From the NCBI GenBank assembly GCA_003426165.1, contig QUAH01000013.1, positions 26,875 to 90,874 on the forward strand: a stretch of DNA of 64,000 nt, given 5' to 3'. Below the pieces are notes generated by a model that saw only the letters and a program-made list of their open reading frames with translations, made no database searches and was not told the origin of the DNA. Below are positions 1-10,399 of this stretch, piece after piece. Position 1 is the stretch's first letter; the number at the start of each line of letters is the position of its first letter. Origin of the DNA: Candidatus Saccharicenans subterraneus (GTDB lineage Bacteria; Acidobacteriota; Aminicenantia; Aminicenantales; Saccharicenantaceae). Position numbers and translations under genes: made by a program.

Positions 1-1020
<1,020 letters not shown>

Positions 1021-1024
<4 letters not shown>

Positions 1025-2262
1025 TGCTCTGACCTCAGGGCTTCCACCGGGTTGAGCCTGGCCGCCCGGTTGGCCGGGTAGATGCCGAAGAACAGGCCGA
1101 CCATGGTCGACATCATGATGGCCACGACGATCGAAACCGGGTCGACCTTTGAGGGCAGGGAGGTGGCCGCGGTGACCGCGGTGGCGATCAGGTAGCCCAG
1201 CAGGATGCCGATTATTCCGCCCACGCCCGAGATAATGGCCGATTCAATCAGGAACTGTATCAGGACATCCCGGCGCCGGGCTCCCACCGCCATCCTGATG
1301 CCAATTTCCTTGGTTCTTTCGGTCACCGAGACCAGCATGATATTCATGATGACGATGCCGCCGACCAGCAGGGCAATGGCCGAGATGGCTATCATGGCGA
1401 AATAGATTCCCGAGGTGGCCGACTTGTAAAACTGGATGAAGGTGTCGGAGGTGACGAAGGCGAAATCATCGGGCTGGCCGTAGGTCCTTTTCCGGACCGA
1501 CCTGAGGATGGTCCGGACCTCCTCCATGGCCCTGGCCATGGCTTCCTGGGAAGAGGTGTGAATGTTGATGCTTATCGTCTGGCGGCTGCCATAAATCTTC
1601 ATGAAGGTGGAAATGGGTATCCAGGCGTAATTGTCCTGGCTGAAGCCGAGCAGCTTGCCCTTCTTCTTGCCCAGGCCGATTATCTCGAAGTTCTGGTTAC
1701 CGATTTTCAACCAGCGGCCCACCGGGTCCAGTCCCGGGAACAGGTTTTCGGCCACGTCGGCTCCAATTATGCAGACATAGCGGGAGCGGTCTTCATCGTC
1801 CTGGCTGATAAAGCGGCCCCGCTCCAGCTCCAGGACCGAGCCGATCAGGTGGTCAACGGCAGTTACCCCGCGGATGGAGACATCCTTGATTGACCGGCTT
1901 CCGAACTTGGCCGTTCGACTGGTGTTGACCGAAGCCCCGACCAGTTCGCAGGAGCGGCAGAGCTGGCGCAGTATCCTCATGTCCTCCAGGGTCAGGTCCT
2001 TGCGTTTCATCTGCTCCTGGTATTCCTTGATGGTGGTGATAAAGGGAGCGAACTTGGAGACCGAGAAGTCGTTGGCCCCGTAGAAAGACATCCTGGTGTA
2101 GACATAATTGTTGAGCCCCTGGATGACCGAGACCACGGCGATGATGGTCAGCACCCCGATGATCACCCCGAGCAGGGTCAGGAAAGTCCGCAGCTTGTTG
2201 TGCCAGAGGGAGTCAAAGGCCATGTCCAGAGACTCGCGGAGATAAAGGCTGCTTCTTCTCAT
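1021..2262 (-). CDS. MacB/FtsX-type ABC transporter permease
   Basis: This 413-residue protein has the layout of MacB-like permeases: one N-terminal transmembrane helix (about residues 22-45, LLGVIIGVLTIIAVVSV), a periplasmic MacB_PCD domain of about 220 residues, and three C-terminal helices with the FtsX motif (VTERTKEIGIRMAVGARRR). It is clearly a paralogue of the next permease, with which it shares an ATGA overlap. It is the first gene of the minus-strand unit. No good Shine-Dalgarno sequence precedes the ATG, but a TATAAA-like box lies about 30 bases upstream. The family is well supported; the substrate is unknown. Two permeases without a fused ATPase suggest a heterodimer served by a separate LolD/MacB-like ATPase outside the window. 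Confidence 0.9.
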
Positions 2263-2490
2263 TTCTGTCTGCCAGTAAGTTTACTATATTTTATACGAAA
2301 GAATAAGGGGCGGGTTCAGCCGACAGGGGTGCGGCCACTGTGGGTCAACACCGGATGCCAGAACCGGGGGGCGAGTCTATCAGACCATCGGTCCAGGCTG
2401 CCTCCGGCCGGGCCGAAGATCTGCTTTATTGACTGGGCAGTAAACCCGGTCAATAATTAGAAATTAAATATAAAGTTGGAGGAGAGGCAG

Positions 2491-3108
2491 ATGTGCCAGT
2501 TTGACCTTGAAGCCGAAGGGCAGAGTGTGCCCTGTCTTTACTTTGATGAACCGGGGTCTGTCAACACCGAGGCCACCCTGAAGAGAGCAGCCATCAGAGC
2601 GGCTGAACTCAATATAAAACAGGTGGTGGTGGCCTCGGCCTCGGGGGAGACGGCCCTCAAGGCGGCCGAAATTTTCCATGACTGCAGGCTGGTGGTGGTC
2701 ACCCATTCCACCGGTTTCTACCGGCCCAACTTCCAGGAGATGCCGGAAGAGATAAGACATCGCTTGGAGGAAAAGGGGGTGAAGGTCCTGACCTGCCAGC
2801 ACGCTTTCGGCGGTGTTAACCGGGCGGTGCGAAAGAAGCTCGGGACCTATGAGCTGGATGAAATCATCGCCTATACCCTGAGAGCCTTCGGCGAGGGTAT
2901 GAAAGTGGCCATCGAAGTCAGCCTGATGGCGGCTGATGCCGGACTGCTGGAGACCGGCCAGCCCTGCCTGGCCATGGGCGGAACTGAAAAGGGAGTGGAC
3001 ACGGCCATATTGCTCAAACCGGTCAACGCCCAGAATTTCTTTGACCTGAGGGTCATGGAAATCCTGGCCAAGCCCGGCTTCTACCAAGAGCAAGCCAGGA
3101 AAAAATAA
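2491..3108 (+). CDS. Stand-alone pyruvate kinase C-terminal (alpha/beta) domain protein
   Basis: 205 residues resembling the C-terminal allosteric domain of pyruvate kinase without the catalytic barrel: an early strand-helix with VNTEATLKRAAIRAAEL, then VVVASASGETALKAAE and VVVTHSTGF. Such free-standing domains occur in bacteria and archaea and are usually annotated only as pyruvate kinase alpha/beta domain proteins. No catalytic function is established and I do not assign one. I chose ATG 2491 over an in-frame TTG at 2476 because GGAGG at 2479-2483 sits at proper spacing before it. The gene is monocistronic, between a divergent permease gene and the pseudouridine synthase 220 bp downstream. 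Confidence 0.75.
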   Translation: MCQFDLEAEGQSVPCLYFDEPGSVNTEATLKRAAIRAAELNIKQVVVASASGETALKAAEIFHDCRLVVVTHSTGFYRPNFQEMPEEIRHRLEEKGVKVLTCQHAFGGVNRAVRKKLGTYELDEIIAYTLRAFGEGMKVAIEVSLMAADAGLLETGQPCLAMGGTEKGVDTAILLKPVNAQNFFDLRVMEILAKPGFYQEQARKK

Positions 3109-3288
3109 GGCCACCAGAAAGTTTCCGGGTTCCTGGCTGCCGGCTTTAGTGACCATGGCTGGAAAGATCCTTGAGCAAGTTATCTTTTTACCTAATTTTT
3201 CTATTTTTTTTAAGGCCGGGCCGGGAAAGATTTTTCAGTGCTCCGGGTCAACGGCTTTTCCCGCGGACTCTACTTTTGTTCGCGGCTC

Positions 3289-3297
3289 TGGTAAAAT
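3289..3297 (+). promoter_or_regulatory. Extended -10 promoter of the pseudouridine synthase gene
   Basis: TGGTAAAAT matches an extended -10 (TG, one base, then a TAtAAT-like hexamer). No convincing -35 is present. The predicted transcription start near 3304 would leave a leader of about 24 bases. The same 9-base word occurs at 6718-6726. Confidence 0.55.
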
Positions 3298-3327
3298 GTT
3301 TACAAAATTTATTCCGGGAGAAAGACC

Positions 3328-4053
3328 ATTATCAGGCTGAACAAGTTTTTGGCACAGGCGGGACTGGCCTCGCGACGGGAAGCCGACCGGATGATACAGG
3401 AGGGTCGGGTCAGGCTCAACGGCCGGGTGGTGACCGAACTCGGGGTTAAGATTGATGAGCATAAGGACCGGGTGGAAGTGGACAACCGTCTGGTCAGGTT
3501 GCCCTCAGAACATGTTTATCTCCTGCTAAATAAACCGGCCGGCTACATAGTTACGGTTGATGATCCCCAGCAGCGGAATACGGTGATGGAGCTGCTGCCG
3601 CGCCTGCCGGTCCGGGTCTTCCCAGTGGGCCGGCTGGATACCGAAACCGAAGGCCTGTTGCTTTTTACCAACGACGGGGAACTGGCCCACCGCCTGACCC
3701 ACCCGCGCTACGAAATTAAAAAGCTTTATGAGGTAAAGGTGAAGGGCTTTGTCGAAGATAAAGAGCTGGAGAAGCTGGAAAAGGGAATCTTCATAGACGG
3801 CCGGAAGACGGCCCCGGCCAGGGCCCGGATTATCTACCGCAACCGGGAAAAATCGTTGCTTAGCCTGGAAATCCACGAGGGCCGCAAGCACGAAGTGCGC
3901 AAGATGCTCTATGCCCTGGGCTTTGAAGTTAAGAAACTCCGCCGGGTGTCCTTCGCCGGACTCACCATCAAGGGCTTGCGCCGGGGTTTCTGGCGGCGGC
4001 TAAAGCCGGAAGAAGTGGACAGGCTGAAGAAAATGACCGGCCTGGCTGATTAG
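3328..4053 (+). CDS. rluB: 23S/16S rRNA pseudouridine synthase, RsuA/RluB family, probable ATT start
   Basis: The protein has an N-terminal S4 RNA-binding domain (RLNKFLAQAGLASRREAD) and the family catalytic motif GRLDTETEG, whose Asp attacks uridine in rRNA; RluB modifies the large-subunit rRNA. About 241 residues is usual for the family. The start is odd: the conserved opening residues RLNKF lie upstream of the first conventional start codon (TTG 3349), and the frame has no ATG or GTG before a TAA at 3292. ATT at 3328 is 7 bases after GGGAG (3316-3320), so a non-canonical ATT start is the best reading (ATC 3331 is next). RluB versus RsuA or RluE/F cannot be settled by eye. Confidence 0.87.
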   Translation: MIRLNKFLAQAGLASRREADRMIQEGRVRLNGRVVTELGVKIDEHKDRVEVDNRLVRLPSEHVYLLLNKPAGYIVTVDDPQQRNTVMELLPRLPVRVFPVGRLDTETEGLLLFTNDGELAHRLTHPRYEIKKLYEVKVKGFVEDKELEKLEKGIFIDGRKTAPARARIIYRNREKSLLSLEIHEGRKHEVRKMLYALGFEVKKLRRVSFAGLTIKGLRRGFWRRLKPEEVDRLKKMTGLAD

Positions 4054-4153
4054 ACCTGAACCCGGGCCTGAAAGTAAATCATCCTGAGTCTAATCTCTTC
4101 TGTTGGAGACCGGAACTTTCTCGAATCTAGAGGCAAAGCTTTCACCGGCTTAC

Positions 4154-6628
4154 TTAACCCTCTTCCGGTTCTCCCCCCGCTTCGCTCGATTCTTTTTCGA
4201 TATGCTTCCAGAGGAGTTCGTCCTCAAATTCTTCCCAGGCCATCCCCAGGTGCCAGATGCCGGCATCGACCAGGCTGTTTATGGTTTCCTCTTCGTAAGT
4301 CCCGTTTTCCAGCCGGTCGCCGGCCCTGACCCCGGTCAGGATTTCCATTCCTTCGTCCACGGTCTTTATCGGGTAAATATGAAACTTGCCATCGGCCACG
4401 GCCCGGACCACTTCCTCTTTGAGCATCAGGTTCTTGACGTTCTGGTGGGGGATGATGACTCCCTGGGTTCCGGTCAGGCCGCGGGCCTTACAGACCTGGA
4501 AAAAACCTTCGATTTTTTCGTTTACCCCGCCGATGGGCTGGATTTCACCCCGCTGGTTGATGGAACCGGTAACGGCAATATCCTGACGCAAGGGCACCCC
4601 GGACAGGCTGGAAAGTATGGCGAAGGCCTCGGCCGCCGAAGCGCTATCCCCGTCCACCCCGGAGTAAGACTGTTCAAAGGCAATGCTGGCCGACAGGGCA
4701 AATGGCTTGTCCTGGGCGTACTTGCCGCGCAGGTAACCGCTCAGAATTAAAACCCCCTTATTGTGGGTTCGCCCGCTGAGGTCGGCTTCCCGTTCGATGT
4801 TGATGACTCCGGCCCGGCCGGTTGAGGTCCTGGCCGTGATCCTGGTTGGCTTGCCGAAGGCCAGTTCCCCGGTATCGTAGACGGCCAGGCCGTTAACCTG
4901 CCCGACCACCCGGCCCTCGGTGTCAATCAAGATGGTCCCCTCTTCTATCATTTCCTGTATCTTTCTCTCCACCAGGTTGACCCGTTCTATTTTTTCCTGG
5001 ATGGCCTTCTCTACGTCTTCCCGGGAAATGACCTCTTTTCCGGCATGTTTGGCCCAGTAATCGGCTTCCCGGATGATGTCGGCTACTAAATGAAAGCGGG
5101 TGGACAGCTTTTTCTGCCGTCCGGCCAGCCTGACCCCGAATTCCACGATGGCCGCGATTCCTTCCCTGTCGACCGGCCGCAGGCCGTCCTCGTCGCAGAT
5201 TTTCTTGATGAACCGGACGTAGTCGTTGATGGTCTTTTTATTCTTCTCCATTTCGGAATCGAACTCGACCTTGACCTTGAAGATCTTCTTGAAATCCTCG
5301 TCGTAGAAGTACAGCAGGTTGTAGAGGTAATCGTCACCGATCATGATCACCTTGACCCGGCATTTTATTGGTTCCGGTTTAAGCCTGGCGGTGGAGATGG
5401 CAAAAATCGAGATGGGGTTCTGGATCTCAAAGGTCTGGTAGCGCAGGGTCCGGAGAAGGGTGGGCCAGACTCCCGGCTCGGTCAGGACGTCCAGGGCGTT
5501 CAGCACCAGGTAACCTCCGTTGGCCTTGAGGAAGGAGCCGGCTTTAATCTTGGTGAAGTCGGTCTGGGCCACGCCGAAGCGGCTGTAGGAATACTCGATG
5601 GTGCCGAAAAGGTTGGGATAGCTGGGCGAGATTTCCATCACCACCGGGGCCCCCTTGGTTTCCGAGTTATCCACCAGGAGGTTAACCCGGTAGGCAAGAT
5701 AGGGATCGAGGCCGGTTTCCTTTTCCGGCTCCTCTTTGGGAGAAGCCTTGAACAGGTCCAGGTCGAGGGCCAGGTTTTTCTCCACCTCGTCCAGATATTG
5801 CTGCACGGCCGGGAAGGGTAACTTTTGCCTCAGGTCATTCAGGCCACCCTTGATGAGCGGGGTGCAGGCTTCGACCTCCAGGCTTTTCAGCTGGCCCTGG
5901 GTTTCTTCATCTATTTCCTTCAGGGTGACAATCAGCTTTTCTAGCTGTTCGGTCAGTTGCTCGTATTTTTTCTTGAGTTCGTCCAGCTGTTGCCTGGTCA
6001 TCTTTTCTTCCCGGACCAGGGCTTCCAGCTTGTTAAAGGGAGTGGGCTGACCATCAACCACGGGAATAAGCTCGGGCCTGGTAAAAATTCCCACCGGAAC
6101 CTGGATAACGGTAAAGCCCTCGGCCGCCACCAGGTCGTCGAACTTCTGCAGTATTTCTCTCTGCTTGCGCTGCTGGGTTTCCAGGATGGCCTGCTTTTTT
6201 TCCTGGAAGTACTGGCTCTTCAGCAGCTCGGGGATATTGGTCCGGAGCATGGCGATCAGCTTTTCCAGGCCCTCGCTGAGCAGCCGGCCCCGGCCGGCCG
6301 GCAGGCTCAGCAGGACCGGCTCGTCGGGTTTGCTGAAATTATTGACGTACAGAAGGTCGTCAGGGATTTCTCCGGTCGCCCGGATTTTTTCCAGGAACTG
6401 CTTGATGGTGGTGGTGCGGCCGGTGCCGACCATGCCGGTGATGAAGATGTTATAGCCCCGGCTCTTTATCTCCAGGCCGGTTTTCAGGGATTCCAGGGCC
6501 CGGTCCTGCCCGATTATGTCCTCGCAGGCCGGGCAGCTGGCGGTGGTATCGTAGACGATGGCCTCTGGCGGGCAGCGCCAGTAGAGTTGCTCTGGTCTGA
6601 GTTCTGAAAAATTGTTGGCGGGTTTCAT
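4154..6628 (-). CDS. Lon-related (S16) protease with degenerate AAA motifs
   Basis: 824 residues with an N-terminal AAA-like part, a long coiled-coil (about 200-290), and a C-terminal S16 Lon protease domain. The Ser-Lys dyad is intact: Ser in VDGDSASAAEAF (about residue 661) and Lys in GGVNEKIEGF (about 704). The nucleotide site is abnormal: the P-loop reads GMVGTGRTT, with Arg for the usual Lys, and the Walker B position reads GGYLVLNALDVL instead of an acidic DE pair. This places it with LonC/LonH-type proteins (E. coli YcbZ, Pseudomonas AsrA relatives), some of which have weak or no ATPase activity. The start follows an AGGAG site. The role is probably proteolysis of unfolded or regulatory proteins in the cytoplasm. 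Confidence 0.88.
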   Translation of the reverse strand: MKPANNFSELRPEQLYWRCPPEAIVYDTTASCPACEDIIGQDRALESLKTGLEIKSRGYNIFITGMVGTGRTTTIKQFLEKIRATGEIPDDLLYVNNFSKPDEPVLLSLPAGRGRLLSEGLEKLIAMLRTNIPELLKSQYFQEKKQAILETQQRKQREILQKFDDLVAAEGFTVIQVPVGIFTRPELIPVVDGQPTPFNKLEALVREEKMTRQQLDELKKKYEQLTEQLEKLIVTLKEIDEETQGQLKSLEVEACTPLIKGGLNDLRQKLPFPAVQQYLDEVEKNLALDLDLFKASPKEEPEKETGLDPYLAYRVNLLVDNSETKGAPVVMEISPSYPNLFGTIEYSYSRFGVAQTDFTKIKAGSFLKANGGYLVLNALDVLTEPGVWPTLLRTLRYQTFEIQNPISIFAISTARLKPEPIKCRVKVIMIGDDYLYNLLYFYDEDFKKIFKVKVEFDSEMEKNKKTINDYVRFIKKICDEDGLRPVDREGIAAIVEFGVRLAGRQKKLSTRFHLVADIIREADYWAKHAGKEVISREDVEKAIQEKIERVNLVERKIQEMIEEGTILIDTEGRVVGQVNGLAVYDTGELAFGKPTRITARTSTGRAGVINIEREADLSGRTHNKGVLILSGYLRGKYAQDKPFALSASIAFEQSYSGVDGDSASAAEAFAILSSLSGVPLRQDIAVTGSINQRGEIQPIGGVNEKIEGFFQVCKARGLTGTQGVIIPHQNVKNLMLKEEVVRAVADGKFHIYPIKTVDEGMEILTGVRAGDRLENGTYEEETINSLVDAGIWHLGMAWEEFEDELLWKHIEKESSEAGGEPEEG

Positions 6629-6717
6629 ATTGGCTCCTGACTACTTTTTACCATTAACCTGGCCGGAAATTCAACTGTTGACTTCCTCAGGTTATTGCTG
6701 AAAAAAAAATCAAGTTC

Positions 6718-6726
6718 TGGTAAAAT
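6718..6726 (+). promoter_or_regulatory. Extended -10 promoter of the GNAT-ribH-nusB-lysS operon
   Basis: TGGTAAAAT, identical to the word before rluB, lies 30 bases before the ATG at 6756 in the divergent region with the Lon-like gene. TTGCTG at 6695 is 20 bases away, too far for a standard -35, so this is probably an extended -10 promoter. Confidence 0.55.
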
Positions 6727-6755
6727 CTGGAAAAACCGCTTTTCGGGTGCCAGTC

Positions 6756-7877
6756 ATGAACAATGTTGAGATAATAAAAGTGAGCACAAGAAAGGACCGA
6801 GAGGCTTTTATCCGCTTTCCCTGGGAAATATACCGGGATTATCCCAACTGGGTACCGCCACTGCTCTTTGAGGTCCGGGCCAAGCTCGACCCCAGGAAAA
6901 ATCCCTTCTTCGAGCATGCTGAGATGGACCTGTTCCTGGCCAGGAAGGACGGGCAACTGGCTGGCCGGGTGGCGGCCATCCTTGACCACCGCCATAACGA
7001 ATATCACCGGGAAAAAGTGGTCTTCTTTGGCCTGTACGAGAGTTATAACGACCTGGAGGTGGCCAGGACCCTGCTGGATACCGTGGCTGGCTGGGGCCGG
7101 GAGCGCGGGATGGAAATCCTGCGCGGCCCGATGAACCTGTCCATGAACGATGAATGCGCCTTCCTGCTGGAAGGGTTTGACCGGCCGCCCGTTATCATGA
7201 TGCCGTATAACCCCCCATATTATAATGAATTAATGGAGAAGGCCGGGCTGACCAAGGCCAAGGACCTCTATGCTTTCATCATGACCCGGGACCACCAGAC
7301 CATGGAAAAGGTCCGGGCCGTAATCGAAAAGGTCAGGAGCGTAACCTCTTTTGCCATGCGCACCGTCGATATGAAGAAAATTTACGAGGAAACCCGCAAG
7401 GTGGCCCATATCTATAACCAGGCCTGGTCCAGGAACTGGGGTTTTGTTCCCTGGACCGAAAAAGAAATGGACTTCATGGCCAGGCGACTCAAGGATTTTG
7501 CCGACCCGGAGCTGGTCATCTTTGCCCTGCACGAGGGAAAAGAAGTGGGCTTCGCCTTTGGCCTGCCCAATTACAACGAAATAATCAAGGACCTGAACGG
7601 CCGGCTGCTGCCTTTCGGAATTTTCCATTTAATGCTCAACCGGAAAAAAATCAAAGGAATGAGGGCCGTGGTCTTCGGTGTTTTACCCCAGTTCCAGCAC
7701 ACCGGCCTGGCCTATCTTCTCTATGATGAGCTGGAGAGGAGGGCCAAGGCCAAAGGTTACGAGTGGGCCGAGACGTCCTGGCAGCTTGAAGACAATGAAG
7801 CCATCAATAGATTTACCGCGTCCATAGGTGGTAAGATATACAAGAAATACAGGATATATGAAAAAAGACCGATCTGA
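6756..7877 (+). CDS. GNAT-like acetyltransferase-family protein of unknown substrate
   Basis: A 373-residue protein with the feel of a tandem GNAT fold: an N-terminal half with IRFPWEIYRDYPNWVPPL, a conserved block GPMNLSMNDECAFLLEGF, and a C-terminal half with the acetyl-CoA-loop-like segment VLPQFQHTGLAYLLYDELER. Large uncharacterised proteins of this type are commonly annotated as N-acetyltransferases; neither substrate nor activity is known to me. I prefer ATG 6756 to the in-frame GTG at 6747; neither has a strong Shine-Dalgarno site. It opens a co-directional run leading into ribH with a gap of 18 bases, so it is the first gene of the housekeeping operon. Confidence 0.75.
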   Translation: MNNVEIIKVSTRKDREAFIRFPWEIYRDYPNWVPPLLFEVRAKLDPRKNPFFEHAEMDLFLARKDGQLAGRVAAILDHRHNEYHREKVVFFGLYESYNDLEVARTLLDTVAGWGRERGMEILRGPMNLSMNDECAFLLEGFDRPPVIMMPYNPPYYNELMEKAGLTKAKDLYAFIMTRDHQTMEKVRAVIEKVRSVTSFAMRTVDMKKIYEETRKVAHIYNQAWSRNWGFVPWTEKEMDFMARRLKDFADPELVIFALHEGKEVGFAFGLPNYNEIIKDLNGRLLPFGIFHLMLNRKKIKGMRAVVFGVLPQFQHTGLAYLLYDELERRAKAKGYEWAETSWQLEDNEAINRFTASIGGKIYKKYRIYEKRPI

Positions 7878-7895
7878 CGGCCAAAGGAGAAAGAG

Positions 7896-8366
7896 ATGAA
7901 AGTTTACGAAGGCAAGCTGCAGGCGAAAGGATACAGGATAGGCATCGTCCTCAGCCGCTTCAACCAGTTTATCTCCGGCCACCTGCTGGAGGGAGCCCTG
8001 GAGGCCCTGAAAAAGCTGGGGGCGGAAGAGGCCAACCTGTCCGTCTACAAGGTCCCCGGCGCTTTTGAAATCCCCCTGGTGACCAGGATGCTGGCCCGGA
8101 AAAAACAGGTCGACGGCATTCTCTGCCTTGGCGTTCTGATCCGGGGCGAGACACCCCATTTTGATTTTCTCAGTGCCGAGGTCACCAAGGGCCTGGCCCA
8201 GGTGGCCATGGAAGAGGGCCTGCCCGTGGCTTACGGCATCCTGACGGTGGAGACCCTGGAACAGGGCATTGAGAGGGCCGGAACCAAGGCCGGAAACAAG
8301 GGTTATAACGCGGCCATGGCCCTGGTGGAGATGCTGAACCTGCTCCAGGATTCCAAGCTGAAGTAA
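7896..8366 (+). CDS. ribH: 6,7-dimethyl-8-ribityllumazine synthase
   Basis: 156 residues, the normal length. It catalyses the penultimate step of riboflavin synthesis, joining 5-amino-6-ribitylaminouracil with 3,4-dihydroxy-2-butanone 4-phosphate. Visible family marks are the substrate loop SRFNQFI near the N-terminus, VPGAFEIPL, and GVLIRGETPHFDF containing the catalytic His. The protein normally assembles into pentamers or 60-mer capsids. A clear AAAGGAG site precedes the ATG. No other riboflavin gene is nearby; pairing with nusB immediately downstream is a common bacterial arrangement. Confidence 0.96.
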   Translation: MKVYEGKLQAKGYRIGIVLSRFNQFISGHLLEGALEALKKLGAEEANLSVYKVPGAFEIPLVTRMLARKKQVDGILCLGVLIRGETPHFDFLSAEVTKGLAQVAMEEGLPVAYGILTVETLEQGIERAGTKAGNKGYNAAMALVEMLNLLQDSKLK

Positions 8367-8388
8367 AGCCGGGAAGAGATTTCTGCTC

Positions 8389-8817
8389 ATGGGAAAAAGA
8401 AGAAAAGCCAGGGAGTGTGCTTTACAGATTCTATTTCAGCTGGAATTCACCGGCGATGAACTGCCGCTGGTGCTGAAAGATTACTGGTCCCGGCAGGCGG
8501 TCCCGGCCGAGACCCGGGAATACTGCGAATGGCTGGTCCGGGGAATCTGTGAACACCAGGCCGAGGTGGACCGCACCATCCAGCAGGCTTCCAGGAACTG
8601 GCGGCTGGAAAGAATGGCCACCGTTGACCGGAATATTCTGAGGCTGGCCGTGTTCGAGATGCTCTTTGAAAAGAACCTGACGCCGTCCATCATCATGGAT
8701 GAAGCCATCGAAATAGCCAAGAAGTATTCCGGGCAGGAGGCGGCCAATTTTGTCAACGGCATCCTGGACGGAGTGCACCACCAGCTCCAGGGTGCTCCCG
8801 GCCCGGATAAGGACTGA
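8389..8817 (+). CDS. nusB: Transcription antitermination factor NusB
   Basis: 142 residues, all-helical, opening with KRRKARECALQILFQLEF, the usual NusB start with its Arg-rich RNA-binding face, and ending with the family block YSGQEAANFVNGILDGV. NusB binds boxA RNA with NusE (ribosomal protein S10) and prevents premature termination in rRNA operons. It follows ribH by 22 bases and precedes lysS by 37 bases in the same operon. Length and motifs are normal. Confidence 0.95.
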   Translation: MGKRRKARECALQILFQLEFTGDELPLVLKDYWSRQAVPAETREYCEWLVRGICEHQAEVDRTIQQASRNWRLERMATVDRNILRLAVFEMLFEKNLTPSIIMDEAIEIAKKYSGQEAANFVNGILDGVHHQLQGAPGPDKD

Positions 8818-8854
8818 AGCAGTTCGATCGGCACGATCTCAAGAGGTGATAAAA

Positions 8855-10375
8855 ATGAGTGAACAGCAAGGCAAGAAAGACCGCGAGCTGAAGCTGGTCC
8901 AGGAAGAGCTCAGCGACCAGGAACTGATCCGCCTGGAAAAGTGGCGGAAACTCCAGGAGAGGGGACTGGAAGTCTTTCCCCACCGGGCCGAGGTCAGCCA
9001 CTCCGTTTCCGAAGTGGTCGGGGAATTTTCCCCGTTGAGCAAGGAAGAACTGGAAGGAAAAGAATACCGGGTGAAGGTCCCTGGTCGAATCATGACCATC
9101 CGCAAGATGGGCCGGGCCACCTTCTTTCATATCGCCGACTGCCGCCGCCGGCTTCAGGTGTACCTGAGGGAAGACCAGGTCGGGCCGGGAAATTACGAGC
9201 TGTTTGACCTGTTCGACATCGGCGACGTGATACTGGTCGAGGGGCGGCTGTTCCGGACCAGGACCGGTGAGCTGACCGTTCTGGCCGAGAAATTCTCCTT
9301 CCTGGCCAAGTCTTTCCACCCGCTACCGGAAAAATGGCACGGCCTTCAGGACGTGGAACTTCGCTACCGCAAACGCTACCTGGACCTGATCATGAACCCG
9401 GAGTCGAGCGAGACCTTCATCACCAGGAGCCGGATTGTCAGCAGCCTGCGGAAATTTTTTGACGACCGCGGTTTCCTGGAGGTGGAGACCCCGATGATGC
9501 AGGTAATTCCCGGCGGGGCCCTGGCCAGGCCTTTCAAGACCTTCCACAATGCCCTGGGGATCGACCTCTACCTGAGGATTGCCCCGGAGCTTTACCTGAA
9601 GCGCCTGGTGGTCGGCGGCCTGGAAAAAGTCTACGAGATAAACCGCAATTTCCGCAACGAGGGTGTTGACTCCCAGCACAATCCCGAGTTCACCATGCTG
9701 GAGTTCTACCAGGCATATATCGACTACAACCAGCTGATGGACCTGACCGAAGAGCTCTTTGTCTACCTGGCCCGGGAAATTCACGGGAAGGAAGAATTCC
9801 CCTACGGCGAGGAGACCATTTCCTTCAGGCGGCCCTGGAAAAGGATTAAGTTCCTGGACGCGGTCCGTCAGTACAGCGGTCTGGCCCCGGCCAGGTTTGA
9901 TGACCCGGAGGCCCTGATAGAATTTGCGGCCACCCTCGCCGCCGACCGGAAACCGACCAGCTACGCCAAGGCCCTGGACGTTATCTTTGACAAACTGGTC
10001 AAGGACAAGATTGTCCAGCCGACCTTCATCATCAACCCTCCCCGGGAAATTTCACCACTGGCCAAGGCCGACCCGGTCCACCCGGAAGAAGCCAACCGCT
10101 TCGAGCTGATCATTGCCGGCATGGAAATTGCCAACGCCTTCTCCGAGCTGACCGACCCCTTCGAGCAACGGCAGCGCTTCGAAGAGCAGGCGGCCATGAG
10201 ACAGACCGGGGACGAGGAATCACACCTGGTGGACCTGGATTACGTCGAGGCCCTGGAATACGGCCTGCCGCCCACCGGCGGCGAGGGCATCGGGATAGAC
10301 CGGCTGACCATGATCCTGGCCAACCGGAAGTCGATCCGGGAGGTTATCCTGTTCCCGCTCCTGAAACCGCGATGA
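8855..10375 (+). CDS. lysS: Lysyl-tRNA synthetase, class II
   Basis: 506 residues. An N-terminal OB-fold anticodon-binding domain (about 60-170) is followed by a class II catalytic core: motif 2 RNFRNEGVDSQHNPEFTMLE and motif 3 GEGIGIDRLTMIL are intact. It charges tRNA-Lys in the cytoplasm. I place the start at ATG 8855, after AGAGGTGAT, rather than at an upstream GTG that overlaps nusB. The N-terminal 45 residues form a charged helix, typical of bacterial LysS. It sits mid-operon, followed by lolC after 24 bases; the lysS-lolC-lolD order is common in bacteria. Confidence 0.97.
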   Translation: MSEQQGKKDRELKLVQEELSDQELIRLEKWRKLQERGLEVFPHRAEVSHSVSEVVGEFSPLSKEELEGKEYRVKVPGRIMTIRKMGRATFFHIADCRRRLQVYLREDQVGPGNYELFDLFDIGDVILVEGRLFRTRTGELTVLAEKFSFLAKSFHPLPEKWHGLQDVELRYRKRYLDLIMNPESSETFITRSRIVSSLRKFFDDRGFLEVETPMMQVIPGGALARPFKTFHNALGIDLYLRIAPELYLKRLVVGGLEKVYEINRNFRNEGVDSQHNPEFTMLEFYQAYIDYNQLMDLTEELFVYLAREIHGKEEFPYGEETISFRRPWKRIKFLDAVRQYSGLAPARFDDPEALIEFAATLAADRKPTSYAKALDVIFDKLVKDKIVQPTFIINPPREISPLAKADPVHPEEANRFELIIAGMEIANAFSELTDPFEQRQRFEEQAAMRQTGDEESHLVDLDYVEALEYGLPPTGGEGIGIDRLTMILANRKSIREVILFPLLKPR

Positions 10376-10399
10376 GGAAAGGACGCAGGTGAGACCGGA

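Noticed and set aside
8750..8854. N-terminal extension of lysS overlapping nusB
   Set aside because: ATG 8855 has a ribosome site and gives the normal LysS N-terminus; the extension is just the nusB sequence in another frame.
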